Source of the DNA: Gnetum montanum
Taxonomy: Eukaryota; Streptophyta; Gnetopsida; Gnetales; Gnetaceae
Assembly (NCBI GenBank): GCA_015680685.1
Contig: MNCI01022695.1
Coordinates: 82,372-136,932, forward strand
DNA length: 54,561 bases
Reading direction: 5' to 3'
Part shown: positions 1 through 10,797 of the stretch, piece after piece
Numbering within the stretch: the stretch's first letter is position 1
Layout: every line of letters starts with the position of its first letter
The notes under the pieces: model-generated
Seen by the model: the letters and a program-made list of their open reading frames with translations, nothing else
Databases searched by the model: none
Told to the model about the DNA's origin: nothing
Translations under genes and position numbers: made by a program

Positions 1-19
1 AAATAAAAAGATTGTTCAA

Positions 20-240
20 GTGGATAAAAGTAGAGTGAAGATTGTGGGTCAATTACCAAATGTTCTATTGGAAATTGCTTCTGAACCCTGTGTTAGAAGT
101 AGAGTAACTATTCAAGTAGTAGATATACCAGATTCACATAGTCTCTTATTAAGTAAAAGTTGGAGCAAGAATTTCTTAGGTTACATATCAACAGATTATT
201 CTCACATGTGGTGACCTTGGAAAGGAGAACCAAATCAGAT
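20..240 (+). pseudogene. Retropepsin-like C-terminal segment of G1
   Basis: The reading frame carries VVDIPDSHSLLLSKSWSKN followed by a YISTDYSHMW-like stretch and a TGA. This resembles the end of the aspartic protease region of plant Ty3/gypsy polyproteins, where a DLP/DIP turn precedes LLLSR.W and DWSHMWLP. The catalytic D-[TS]-G lies outside the window, so activity cannot be judged. The next domain in the same element is the RNase H at 391. From 241 to 390 the frame is broken and nothing else is recognisable. Confidence 0.5.
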
Positions 241-390
241 ATACATCTATAGCAAACCTTTGATGATTGATAACATTTCTTCAAATGGAAAACATAAAAT
301 GGCTAAAAAAGGAGGTGTTGAAAAAAAATTTGTACACTACAAGAAAATTATAGTTCTAAAAAAACATCAAAGAATGAGGATAAATAGAAG

Positions 391-770
391 TTATACTTTG
401 ATGGTTCATGTAATTCAAAGGGTGCAGGAGCTAGTATAGTTATATTAAAGAATGATTCACCTAAGATTCTCAAAGCAATTCATCTATCTTTCCCTTGTAC
501 TAACACCAAGGCTGAGTATGAAGCTTTATGTATTGGTATAAGAATAACTCTAGACAAAAAGATCAAAGTAATCACTATAAAATAAGACTCAAGATTAGTT
601 TGTGAATAAGTAAAGGGCAACAGTGTAGTAAAGAGTTTATTCTTAAGACTTATAAGCAACTTGCTTGTAAGATGTTGGATAAATTTCAACATTGCCGAAT
701 AGAGCATATAAATAGAGCAGAGAATCTTATAGCTGATGATTTGGCAAAGGCAGCTTCAACATTGGATACA
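391..770 (+). pseudogene. Archaeal/plant-type RNase H domain (aRH) of G1, upstream of RT
   Basis: Frame 1 from 391 reads LYFDGSCNSKGAGASIVI, then a TNTKAEYEAL motif near 496-528, then DSRLVCE. These match the D, E and D blocks of the RNase H fold that plant Tat-type elements acquired in addition to their gypsy RNase H. Two in-frame TAA codons interrupt it near 582 and 606. A frameshift near 635-650 moves the end (QHCRIEHINRAENLIADDLAKAAS, from 672) to frame 3. The DGS aspartate codon is at 400-402. The family removes RNA from RNA-DNA hybrids. Its position between protease and RT is the oddity here. Confidence 0.75.
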
Positions 771-1049
771 CAAACAGTAGAAAGTTACAAAGATGTAATG
801 GTTGAAGAAGAACATCAGCCATCAGTACTAGATAATATAAGACATTTACAAGTATTTGAAGTTGATGATCAAGTACTAATATTTATGAAGAAAAAACAAG
901 AATTTGAGGGTCAAGTGATACCTAAAATGTCATCAAATTCCAGAGCTAATTTCATTCCAAAAAGGATGATAGACTTGGAACATGAGTTCAATTAAAATTT
1001 ACTTACTGGAAAAGATTTACAAAACCTAGATAGTCAAGCTTTCAAGGTA

Positions 1050-1748
1050 GTGAATTTTGGATTAGACAGGATGCCAAAGATGTTGAATGTTACAAAGGAA
1101 AGAGATTCGAGTTTCAAGAAAAATTTGTTATCATGTCTAAAAAATAATTTGGACAATTTTGCTTGGTCCTATGATGATCTTAATGATTTTAGGCAAGATG
1201 TGATGACACATAAAATTCCTCTAATAGAAGGTTGCAAAATAGTCAAGCAAAAACAAAGGAAATTTAATCCATCATTTGAACCAGCTATGGAAGCCAAAAT
1301 CAAGAAGTTGTTGCAAGCACGAATCATATATCCAGTATGATATTCTACATGGCTTGCTAACCTTGTTCCAGTAAAAAAGAAAAATGGTGATATAAGGCTT
1401 TGTGTAGACTTTAGAAATCTGAATGATGCCTCGGGAAAGGATAAGTAACCACTTCCAAGAATTGATGAGATGCTAATTAAAGTCTCAGGTTGTCAAGTAT
1501 TTTCTTTCTTAGATGGTTTCTTCGATTATAATCAAATCGTGGTAGACAAAAATGATAGATACAAAACAACATTTATCATCAAATGGAGAACTTTTGCTTA
1601 CCAAAGAATGCCATTTGGATTATCAAATGCTGGAGCTACTTTTCAAAGAGCAATGGATTTAGCATTTAAGGATTTATTAGGACAATTCATGGTGGTTTAT
1701 TTGGATGATATTACAATATTCTTAAAGAAAAAAAAAAGATCATATTGA
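1050..1748 (+). pseudogene. Reverse transcriptase of G1
   Basis: A connector resembling the FAWSYDDL region precedes the fingers and palm (KKKNGDIRLCVDFRNLN, then FSFLDGFFDYNQI, then MPFGLSNAGATFQRAMD). The catalytic YLDD box is at 1698-1709. Frame 3 stays open except for TGA at 1338-1340 and TAA at 1446-1448. It is lost in an A-rich run after about 1727, where the thumb (DHIDHHQQVFDRCHEFGISLNPKKC) continues in another frame. The domain copies element RNA into DNA. It is typical Ty3/gypsy and cannot be functional with these breaks. Confidence 0.9.
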
Positions 1749-2460
1749 TCATCATCAGCAAGTTTTTGATAGATGTCATGAGTTTGGTATTTCATTAAAT
1801 CCTAAGAAGTGTATCTTCGGGGTTAAATCTGGAAGTTTATTAGGCCATGTGATATGTTGAGAATGAATTTCCATAGATAATTCTCTAATCCAAGCAGTAC
1901 AGAATATTGAGCATCCCACAAGTAAAAAATCTCTTAGATCTTTCTTTGGGAAGATAAACTTCATGAAAGAGTTCATTCCCGGGTTTACTGAGATTACCAA
2001 ACCTTTGATGCATATGCTAAAAAAGGATGTCCAAGTAGAAAAAACACCAGAGTCAGAGAGAGCTTTATCAAAAATTAAAAATGTTATACAAGAGGCTCCA
2101 TATTTGGTGAAGCCTAAGCTTAAAGAAGATTTTTGGTTATATTCTTTTGCTTCAAATGATTCTATCGCTGTTGTTTTAACACAAAAGGATAGTGAAGGTC
2201 AAGATGAACCAATTGGATTTTTTTTGGATATCAGTTGAAAGGTTCAGAGTTAAATTATTCAAACTTAGAGAAATAGGCTTTCATAGTCATCAAAGCACTT
2301 CAGCATTTTAAATATTATTTGGAAAGTTCATTAGTTCACATTATGCTAATTGAACCGGTAGTCAAGCGATTCCTAGCCCAAAATGAGATTGGATTAAAAA
2401 GAGAAAAATGGCTTATAAAGTTGCAAAGTTTCAGATCTTCATTGGAAATATGAAAAAAAA
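1749..2460 (+). pseudogene. RT thumb/connection and gypsy RNase H (gRH) of G1
   Basis: Frame 1 (1749-2238) gives the RT thumb and connection (KKSLRSFFGKINFMKEFIPGF), then the start of a gypsy RNase H (FWLYSFASNDSIAVVLTQKD, EPIGFF). After a T run near 2219-2225 the frame shifts and continues with ELNYSNLEK and ALQHFKYYL, as expected for the TLR..E.NY..LEKE and LRHF..YL blocks. Where gypsy RNases H have a catalytic Asp in a TDAS-like turn, this copy reads SFASND. The gRH may therefore have been inactive before general decay, with the upstream aRH as the likely active enzyme. That division of labour is inference. Confidence 0.7.
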
Positions 2461-2469
2461 ATTAAAGGA

Positions 2470-3783
2470 ATGGGACTAGCCAAGTTAATGACCAGAGAAA
2501 GTGAAGTATGCACACTTGACACCTGTGAAGAGAATTGGTATGATGAAATTCTCAAATTTCTTAATACAAAGAAAATCCCAAATCATTTAACTGCAAGTCA
2601 AAAGAGGGCTTTCTTCAAAAGGGAACGAAGATTCGTTGTTAAAGATGATATATTATATAGAGAGGATTTTCGGGGAGTTTTATTGGAATGTGTTTATAAT
2701 GATCAAATTAGTTTCATTTTGGAATAATTTCATGATCATTTGAATTTATTTTATGAATACCCTAAGTCAACTATGTAACATATACTTCGATATGGATATT
2801 ACTGGCCTTCCATGTATCAAGACATTAGTTCAAAGATTCAAAAATGCTATAAATGTCAAATTCATGGGCCCAAGATTAAAAGGGCTAGAGCCCCTTTAAA
2901 TCCAGTTGTTGCAGATAGACCATTTTAGCAATGGGGTTTGGATTTTATTGGTACAATTACTCCTTCAAGAGCTAGACACAAGTTTATTCTCACAGCTACT
3001 GATTATTTCACTAAATGGTCTGAAGCAAAGGCTCTAAGAGGAAGTTCAGCATCAGATGTGATTAAGTTTCTAGAAGATCACATTCTAAGTAGATTTGGTC
3101 TACTCGAAGTGTTAGTGTCAGATAATGGATCCACCTTCAAATCTGAAGATTTTATCATATGGACATCTGAAAAATCCATTTTCTTATTTTCCTCATCAAA
3201 TTATTATCCTCAAGGAAATGGCCTAGCAGAATCCACTAATAAAAAGCTTATCGCTTATATCAAGAAATCGATGGATGGGAACCTTGGAAATTGGATCGAT
3301 TATCTACAATATGCATTATGGTCAGATCGAATTAGATTCAAGAAAGCTATTGGGACATCACCATATAACTTAGTTTATGGTTTTCCAGCAAGAATTACAA
3401 ATAAGATTGTAAGCTTAGATTCTGAATTTGTACAAAAATATAGTGAAAAAACTAATAAAAATAGAAGTTTCATGACTTTACTTATTAAAAGAGAAGTTGA
3501 AGTAGATAAAGCAAGAGATAATTTGTTACAGAATACCTCTCAAGTTAAAAGATGGTTTGATAGGAAAACTTTAAAAAGAACTTTCAAGATAGGGGACCTT
3601 GTCCTATTATGGAATATGAAGAAACCAAATAAGTTTACCTCGACATGGATTGATCCCTTTCAAATTACAAAGCAATTGTCAGAGGATACTTACAAATTAT
3701 CAACTTTGGATGGAATGGAATTGCAATTTCCATATAATGTTTTGCATATAAAACATTATTTGGAACAATTGCATACAGCTTAA
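2470..3783 (+). pseudogene. Integrase of G1 (HHCC finger, DDE core, C-terminal domain)
   Basis: The HHCC finger is visible across broken frames (FHDHLNLFYEYPKS..., CYKCQIHGPK near 2730-2880). The DDE core is open from 2938: LDFIGTI (Asp codon 2941-2943), VSDNGS (Asp 3121-3123) and GLAEST (Glu 3229-3231), with the canonical 35 residues between the second Asp and the Glu. The C-terminal part has KIGDLVLLWNMKK and a final HIKHYLEQLHTA before TAA at 3781. No chromodomain is seen, which fits Tat/Athila-type rather than chromovirus elements. All three catalytic residues remain, making this the best-preserved domain of G1. Confidence 0.9.
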
Positions 3784-4148
3784 AGATGTCCTTGCACAAA
3801 ATAATATATGTATATACTATTAGGTAAATATTACTAGGAATATAGTATCAATTAATATGTTTAATTATGCTTTATTTAAATTAGAAAATAATTTTCCTTC
3901 AAGTGAGGCAAGTGGAAGCCTACAAGTGAAACAAGTGGAATTCTATAATTGTGACAAGTGGAGAAGGTAACTCATCCACTACTTGGTGAGAATTGTGACA
4001 AATGGTTAGAATGCCCAAAAAGAAGGAAATTTGGTTGAATATTCTTGGGGGGAATTTCAAATTTTTAGTACCTATAAAAGAGGGTTAGGTTGCTTACGAT
4101 TTCTTCATCCTTCAATTCAAGTTGAGTAGTGAAAGTTAGAGAGAACTA
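3784..4148 (+). promoter_or_regulatory. Possible G1 3' UTR/LTR start with TATA box
   Basis: Downstream of the integrase stop the sequence is AT-rich with repeats of CAAGTGGAA/GACAAGTGGA (3900-4010). A G6 run lies at 4047-4052 and a TATA-like CTATAAAAG at 4072-4080. This fits a 3' UTR running into an LTR promoter, but no matching 5' LTR is in the window and I could not fix TG...CA ends. Confidence 0.35.
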
Positions 4149-4682
4149 ATGGAATTTGGGAGATCAATGAGAAAGCCTTTTATTTCATATGTGATGGGAT
4201 GTTGCCCTAAACATGTATTGAAGGCCTACCTAAAAGCTAGATCTTGTGGGGCTCCAAAAGAGTGTCCTTTTATAGCTTGGTTGTCCGATGAATTTTCTTT
4301 TCTCATTAGAGGTTTGGAGATAGAGTCCAATGTTTGGGGGCAATACCAAGATTGCACCAAAGAAGAGGAAAAAGGAGAAGAGCAACCAACCAATGAAGAG
4401 TCATCATGGGGGTGGGGAGAAGCCTTTGTCTCCCAAGAGGAAAATGAAGGACCTAATGGAGAAGAATAGAAGAGCTCATCTGAAAAAGAAAATGAGAAAA
4501 GTGCTGAAGAGAAAGCTCCAGTAGATCAAGGTGAGAGCTCCATCAAGCCAGAGAACAACAGAATAGCCTTCATCACATCAGAAATTTCTTATGAAATAGT
4601 TAGAGAGATGAGGATTCCTACTAGGGTAACCCTCATAATTCAATTTCCATCCCAAGAATAGTCCATGAAGGACTTGATAATG
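4149..4682 (+). CDS. Acidic ORF of unknown function after G1
   Basis: ATG at 4149 opens a 106-codon frame to TAG at 4467. The same frame then continues open to TAG near 4660 (AEEKAPVDQGESSIKPENN...). The first 60 residues contain CCPKHVLKAYLKARSCGAP; the rest is rich in Glu, Lys, Asn and Ser and looks disordered. It begins about 70 bp after a TATA-like box. It could be a gag-like ORF of an adjoining element or coding-like sequence inside an LTR. I do not recognise the family. Confidence 0.3.
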
Positions 4683-6180
4683 TACAGTTTGTTATTTTTC
4701 TTAGGAATAAGGTTTTTATCCCATCACACCTTATGTTAAATGAGAATTTTCCTCAAAAAAGATTTCTATTTAGCTGGAAACATTTAGTGGAAGTTTCAGT
4801 ATGTTTCAGTTTTAAAATGAGGCTGCATAAGTTTTTTTAAGCTTTTAAGGGGGCAGAAATGTTGCCACATTTGGCCATTTCATGGAATAGTAAGGAATTA
4901 TATTATTTACTTGAAAAGCTTTGGTGAAGAACGTGCTTAAAAAATGAGTAATGCTAAAAAATCACTGGAAAGGTCTCAAATTAAAAATCCCTATTAGTCC
5001 TGGTAGTTCATGAACACTATTGTTAAGCTCAGTTTTCTATTTGGCCCTAATCTAACGTCTGGAAATCTGATTCTCGGTGGCCATTCCTACACTTCAAAAA
5101 TCCCGAAAATAAAAATAAAAATCAGTAGTGCCTCTATTATCTTGAAGATTTTGCAACAATGAGAGCGAGAGGAGGAGGAGGCAATAGTTGGTCCATTGAT
5201 TCCTAACACCGTACGCTTGCTGAACACGGCAACGGTGGTGGAGAAAATACACATACAGGTGGAGATGATAACCAGTGGAGGTGTAGTTGCAGGCAAAGGC
5301 GAAGGGGATGTAAATAATGTGGATGATCAATGGGTTTCACTGGAGAGCTTCATTACTACCGATTTAATTTCTAATATTGTCAGATTCATGGACGACCTTG
5401 AAGATGTCATTCATCTTGTCGCTATTTCTCAATATATCTTTGGAATCATGCTTGAAAAGGACCTCCAATAAATCGAAATTGCATTTTTGAAGCCATTTAT
5501 GCTTTCAGTCTATTCCCAATCATAGCATTCCAGAAAAATCATGTTTTTACCCGAACAGTAGGAGTGCAGAACCGCCAGCCATGCGGTGCAAATCGACACT
5601 GAGAAAACTGCCATAGCCATGGACATGACCAAGTCCTTAAGGAACAAAACAATTTTTCCATAGATGTGGTAGCAAGATAGAAGAAAAATCAAAACCCTCA
5701 TCCACATGCAGAAACAGAATTGCATTTCTTTGAAACCCCAGTCTCATTATCAGATTTGCTCGATAATATCAGGGCATCTTCATCAAATTAAACTACCCTC
5801 TTCTCCGGCACTGCCGTTGCATCAGTGATCTCTTGTTTTACGTGGCAATCCATGTCGGCAGCTGAGGAGTGATTGCATCATCAAACCCTACTAGCCTCTA
5901 AGATGTTTTACAAATTTCATTAGCAACGCATGGGAATACATTTTGGTTGCTGTGGTAACTGCTTCCAGAGAAAACTTCGTAATGGTGAACCTGCAATCCG
6001 AAATTTCCCAAAACAGTAGCAGTGCCCGATGCTGATGCATTCGTTGTCACCATACCAATCCACTAAACATAGCAATAGAGACACGAACGTACACTAAGAC
6101 AGGTGTACAACCGAATCAGCAGGGAAGGAGATATTTTAACTAATGCTGGAGTTGCAGTTTTATCCATCGTTGAAAAACTT
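4683..6180. other. Non-TE-looking interval, no confident gene
   Basis: The sequence from about 5000 to 6150 has a more balanced base composition than its surroundings. It holds a 91-codon plus ORF (5196-5471) and a hydrophobic minus ORF (5510-5725, with several Cys, Leu and Val-rich stretches that could be membrane segments). Neither matches a family I recognise, and splice signals are not convincing. It may be a host-gene remnant. Confidence 0.25.
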
Positions 6181-7697
6181 ACCATTAATTTAATTATTCC
6201 AAGTGAATGAAGCTCTTATAATATTGAGGTCTTGAATTTATTTTTCAAATATTATTGTATAAGTTATTACCCATAAAATATTTGTAATAGCATAAATGCC
6301 TCCTAACTTTATGTATAACTTCCTAACTACATAACTCCCCAACTAAATTGGTGAGAAATATCTCCTAACTAGTTGGGTAAGTTGTAACTTCCTTGCTTGG
6401 GAGAGAAGTTAGCTAAGATATTTTAAAGTATGTAACTATCTTTGAACCCTATAAAAAGGCTTTAGGGGTAAGAAGAAGAGGGGGGGAAGGAGGTTTCACA
6501 TAACACACTTTGGAAGACTAGTGGCTCTCACTTGAAGACATACTTTGGCTCTTGGAAGAGCATTGTAAAGAAGAAATTGTGAAGGATTTCTTGTAAGATG
6601 ACTTGCTAAAGAAAATATTTTAGCCTCTTTTTCATAGTCCTGTGAGTTATGTTTATTGTTTTTTATTTTTTTAAAATTGTTTTAGCTAGTGGTTTAGATA
6701 GTATCATCCTTGGCAAGCAATTTTGGAATTTTTAGATTGCTCTTATTGTTCTTGTTGCATCATAGAAGATTTCTATTAAAATTTTTCCATAGAAGCACTT
6801 GTGTTTGAAAGCCTTAAGAGCATTTTAGTAGTGAATTTGGTTATTGTGCAACGTATAAGAATGGCTATTGGAATTGTTTTAAGAAAGCCTCTACTTATAG
6901 TTAAGCCGTTGAACGATTCAATAGTCAAGAGGGTTCAAAAAATCTTTGGTATTTTGATGGGACCAGTATATCTTTATTTTATCTTTAAAGTGAATCTCTG
7001 TGGTATTTCAATTAGAAATTGTCAAGTCTTTTGAAGGTTCTATTGAATGCAATTGTTGACATCTATTATCTAGCCAAAATGGAGTCTTGTACGTAATAGT
7101 TTATGCAACAATTTTTTGGTAGCATAGTAAAAAGAAATTGCTTATTTTGAGCCTTGGAAGTTTGAACAATTCGTAGTTATTGAAATTGGGATAGCTTTAT
7201 TGCGAAGTGTTTACTCATGTTATTTTACCTGGTTCAAATATTTGAGGTCTACACAAATCTGCTTTCTTTTTTGTCTATTTCCATCGAATCTTGCTCTATT
7301 TCTAGTTTTCTTGTGGAACTATCTCTTTCTCTGGGGAAAATTAGAAGTAGATTCGCGGAGTTTTACTCAAATGTTTTTGAAAAATTTTATTTGTTACAAG
7401 TAGGTATTATAAGGACTACGTAGACTAGACAACTGAACAAAATAGGAACTCTCAACAACTCACAGTACTTGGCAAAGTTGGCTAAATCTCTTTAAGATAA
7501 GTCATTTTTAGTTTACACACAACGCAATCATTTCATTTTTTTCACAACCATACACCAGAACAGCACACACACATACTCACATTAACTACTGAGTTTATTT
7601 GGAGGTATCTGGGCCTTGGTGTTGCCAGAGACCAGTAAGCACCTAAATCCTATGTGAGGACACTCGTTGGCGATCGCATCCCAAATGGTCGCTAACA
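6181..7697 (+). promoter_or_regulatory. Possible solo-LTR/promoter segment with TATA box and purine tract
   Basis: CTATAAAAAGG at 6449-6459 is followed by a purine tract (about 6469-6493) and a polyadenylation-rich T/A stretch, the arrangement of a plant LTR promoter. No second copy is present in the window, so LTR status is unproven. From 7000 to 7697 nothing is recognised. E1's truncated LTR starts at about 7698. Confidence 0.3.
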
Positions 7698-8202
7698 CAA
7701 GTATATGTCATTGGTTGTGCCAAATGATACACCTCGGAATTACCAAGTATTTGCGCTTAAACACTCATGATTAAGGTGTATGCATTTCAATTAATAATAG
7801 GAATAGTAAATAGTAATAAATAAAAATGTTTAACTAAAGAAAGTAGTAAATAATAATCTAAGTGGATGCTGTAATGATGGGAGTAATCTCGATCTTTATT
7901 GCTAGTCATGTAATGTGTCCAAGTACGTCACACTTGAACAAAGGTGTCATACAATTATAATCATCACATTGTAGGCATGCACTATGAATAATAGACTTTA
8001 AAGAGAGGAAACTAAAAACTAAAATTTCTCCCGTAATTACTACTATCTCATCTAAGTACCCTAGCACCATATTTATAGGCAAAACCTAGATAAGGTGACG
8101 TTAGTTATCTGACATTACTTATTGGCCCCAACATTAGGTATGCAACATTGGGGCTTTGATGTCATGTATTTGACATTGGGGTTGCTAAACAACAACTCAA
8201 CA
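7698..8202 (-). repeat. E1 3' LTR, truncated (lacks its downstream 360 bp)
   Basis: It aligns end to end with 15881-16385 of the other LTR and ends at CA 8201-8202 just before the purine tract. The TATA box on the minus strand is at 8070-8077. The part matching 15525-15880 is missing; the sequence left of 7698 is unrelated, so the LTR was cut there by deletion or rearrangement. The target-site duplication therefore cannot be checked. Confidence 0.8.
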
Positions 8203-8210
8203 TACCCCCA
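8203..8210 (-). promoter_or_regulatory. E1 polypurine tract
   Basis: The minus strand reads TGGGGGTA immediately before the LTR TG. The same octamer sits at the identical place in E2 (42163-42170), which fixes the internal/3' LTR border in both copies. Such tracts prime plus-strand DNA synthesis. Confidence 0.7.
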
Positions 8211-8559
8211 TGACTGAATGAAAACTCGTCCTCAAGTGAAACAAAATCAGGAACAAGTTCCTTACAAAAATATTGGTAGGTATGGGATTATTGACTGACT
8301 CAAACAATGAAAAAAATAATTGACTCTTTGCATGTTGTAGTGGTGCAGTAAAAAAATGTGACACATTATTACAAAAGAAAAAAAAACAAGATTGGGAAGC
8401 TCATGTGGTGCCCATAGGTGGTGGCTCTACCATCGTTTGCTTCCCTTTGTCATTTGGTTACTGAAATTTGTAATGATTAAGCAAGGCCTACAATTTTTCT
8501 TCCTTCATATATGGGTCATGCACCATCTAGGCTACTGTGTCGATGTGTGTAAGCACTAG

Positions 8560-10797
8560 TACATCCCAAGGACATGGTAGTTGTAGAAACATTTGGTTTG
8601 CCTTTACATACCATGCTACAAACTACCTTCATTCTTCCTCGAAAGTCCTAGCATTGTCCCTAAGGTCATGATAATCTGTCAATTTGCAAGATAGATTCAA
8701 GACTACATTTTTTCCCTAATAACTAGCTCTAACCACCTCTAATTCTACATTTGCTACCTACAACTTTTGCAAAGCATCTTTCCAATTTTCAAACTCTTTC
8801 TCATATAGTGTATAGGTGGTTACAACTTGTTTCTCTAGCTCACTTTGAAGATGACCTATTGTCAACATGGTAAGGTTGGCATATCTAAGGTTAGCCAATG
8901 CCATGTACTCCTTTAGATCCTCTATCTGTAGGTCTTTGTTTTTGACTTCTGCTTGTTGGACCATGTCATTGCTATCCAAGGTGTCCTACTAAGAATTCTA
9001 AGCTGACAAGGAGTTGATGTGGGCCTTGGCAATCTTGATTTCCTTCTCATTAATTTCCTTGTACATGCCAACTTGGTTATAGAAGTGCTCTTTTAGTTTT
9101 TCATGCCTTTTGGCCTTATTTTGCTGTGCACTGATCTTGATCATTAGCTTTTGGTAAATAACACATACCTCCTCCATGGAGAGGGTTCTATTATTCTAGG
9201 TCAATCTATTCATATCCTGGTTGACCCTCACTAGTTGCTTTCACAATTGGTGAATGCTTTCTTCCAAGATGTTCTTTTGTTTTTCTATAGTGATCAACCT
9301 AAAAGTACTATCTTTTGTTCTTCCAAGATGTTCCAAGAGGCATTCCAAAGTACTATCTTCTTTTCTTGCTCCGTAGTTGTTGTCTCCTTCATGAGCTTGG
9401 TGCTCTCCTTTATCTTAAACTACTCTAGTTGGTCCGGCATAACAAAATGTATAGGATCCCATCATTCAACTTGCAGGGTAACTAGATCTTCTTATACTTT
9501 CTATATCTTAACTTTCACATGCTTTGCCCTAACTTCTGCCATGACCAACTTTCCTTTGGTGGTAATTTACAATAATTAATCAAGCACATCCTCATGCACC
9601 ATAGGAGTCATTGAGGTCTTAGCCAACATCTGTGCATCTCTAGTTCCTGCCAGCTCTATCGGGAACACAATAGGTAAATTGAATAACTCTTTTTTATGAT
9701 TGGTGATCACCTCTACTGCACTTGCCACATCCTTGTGTTGTAGCACCACAACTGTGACACCTTCTCTCATTTCCAATGTCACTTGGAAGGATATATCATT
9801 CCTAGAGATTTGGTGTGATCATTGGAATCCTTCTCCTCCTAACTATATTGAGATCTCTCCCTATGTTGGTTATGTTGATATGATGGGTTGTATGGCATCA
9901 TCTATGATTCAAAAGATATTGGCCTCATTCCTACTTCCCCAGCTGACTATTTTAGTGATCCTCTATAGGTGGCTCATCAAAGGCCTATAATCTTGTGGTG
10001 ATGGTAGAAAATATTGTCTTTGTGGATGCTTTTTAGGCTCTTGTTGTGGTGTATCCTCCTTTTTTGTTTCTTGTTCTTCACCAAAATCTTTTCTTGGTGC
10101 TATAGTTTTCAAGAGTTCTATGAAGGAGGTGTGTTGGGCCTTCCTAGGGATATCATTGGTATATCCCAAGATCCCAGTGCACTTGCACAACTTTCTGATT
10201 AAGTAGGGAAATAGAAGTATTGGTCTCCTTGACTTCATTTCTTTGAACCACTATTGGATTTTAGTGAAGTAAATACTAGGGAAGGTTGGCTACAAATATT
10301 TTCATTAAAATGGCACTTCTCGTGGCTACATAAGTGGAGATTTGATTGAGCCCTTTCATGGGAAATAGGTGGTATGTCCCAATCTTGAAGTAGGTTTTCT
10401 TCTCCAAATTCATTTCGTTGTATGACTTGTCCTCTTTGCCATACGTAAAACTTAGCTATAATTTCTTTGTTTTGGGGTCAGATTTGGTGGATAGGTGAGA
10501 AACCTTAGTCCCTTCATTGGGTAGGTTAAGAGTTGTAGTAATGTCCTTGACTGAGTAAGAGACAATCATCCTGCAGATGTTAACAATGGTGCCCTTGTCT
10601 TTATTATGCCAGAATTGGTGGACTTCACCCAAGTACCATTCACCACTGTTAGACACAATAGGCCATAATGGGGACACTTTGAGTTGCATTTTCATTGCTT
10701 CTAAAGCAAAATATATGGATAGATCGAAGTTCATTTCCATAATAACCAAAGCCAATATGGACTTTTCCAAGGTGGCAGCAAGGTAGTTAGAAGGCAA
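8560..10797 (-). pseudogene. E1 ORF2 region, unrecognised protein with coiled coil
   Basis: The best segment is 10797-10456 (SPLWPIVSNSGEWYLGEVHQ, FWHNKDKGTIVN, TTLNLPNEG). It reads on through stops via KEDKSYNEMNLEKKTYFKIG to a proline/lysine/glutamine-rich part (10238-9963), then 9782-9576 and a coiled-coil piece at 8979-8758 (QIEDLKEYMALANLRYANL). The first block is conserved in E2 (42842-42639: WPILSKSGDWYLGEMYQFWH). The layout loosely resembles the 'putative plant transposon protein' domain found in plant repeat proteins, but I cannot name it. It lies after gag where an env-like or accessory ORF would be. It is clearly decayed. Confidence 0.5.

Larger units (their letters stand above)
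1..3783 (+). mobile_element. Ty3/gypsy retrotransposon G1, 5' end outside window, decayed
   Basis: A degenerate pol region runs to an integrase stop at 3783. In order I read a protease-like tail (20-240), an RNase H of the archaeal/plant type (391-770), reverse transcriptase (1050-1748), a gypsy-type RNase H (about 2140-2360) and integrase (2470-3783). Stops and frameshifts fall throughout, many in A or T runs (near 1727-1738 and 2219-2225), so it cannot be autonomous. gag and the 5' LTR lie outside the window. The dual RNase H suggests a Tat-related lineage; placing the archaeal-type domain before RT is not the usual Tat order. Confidence 0.85.
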
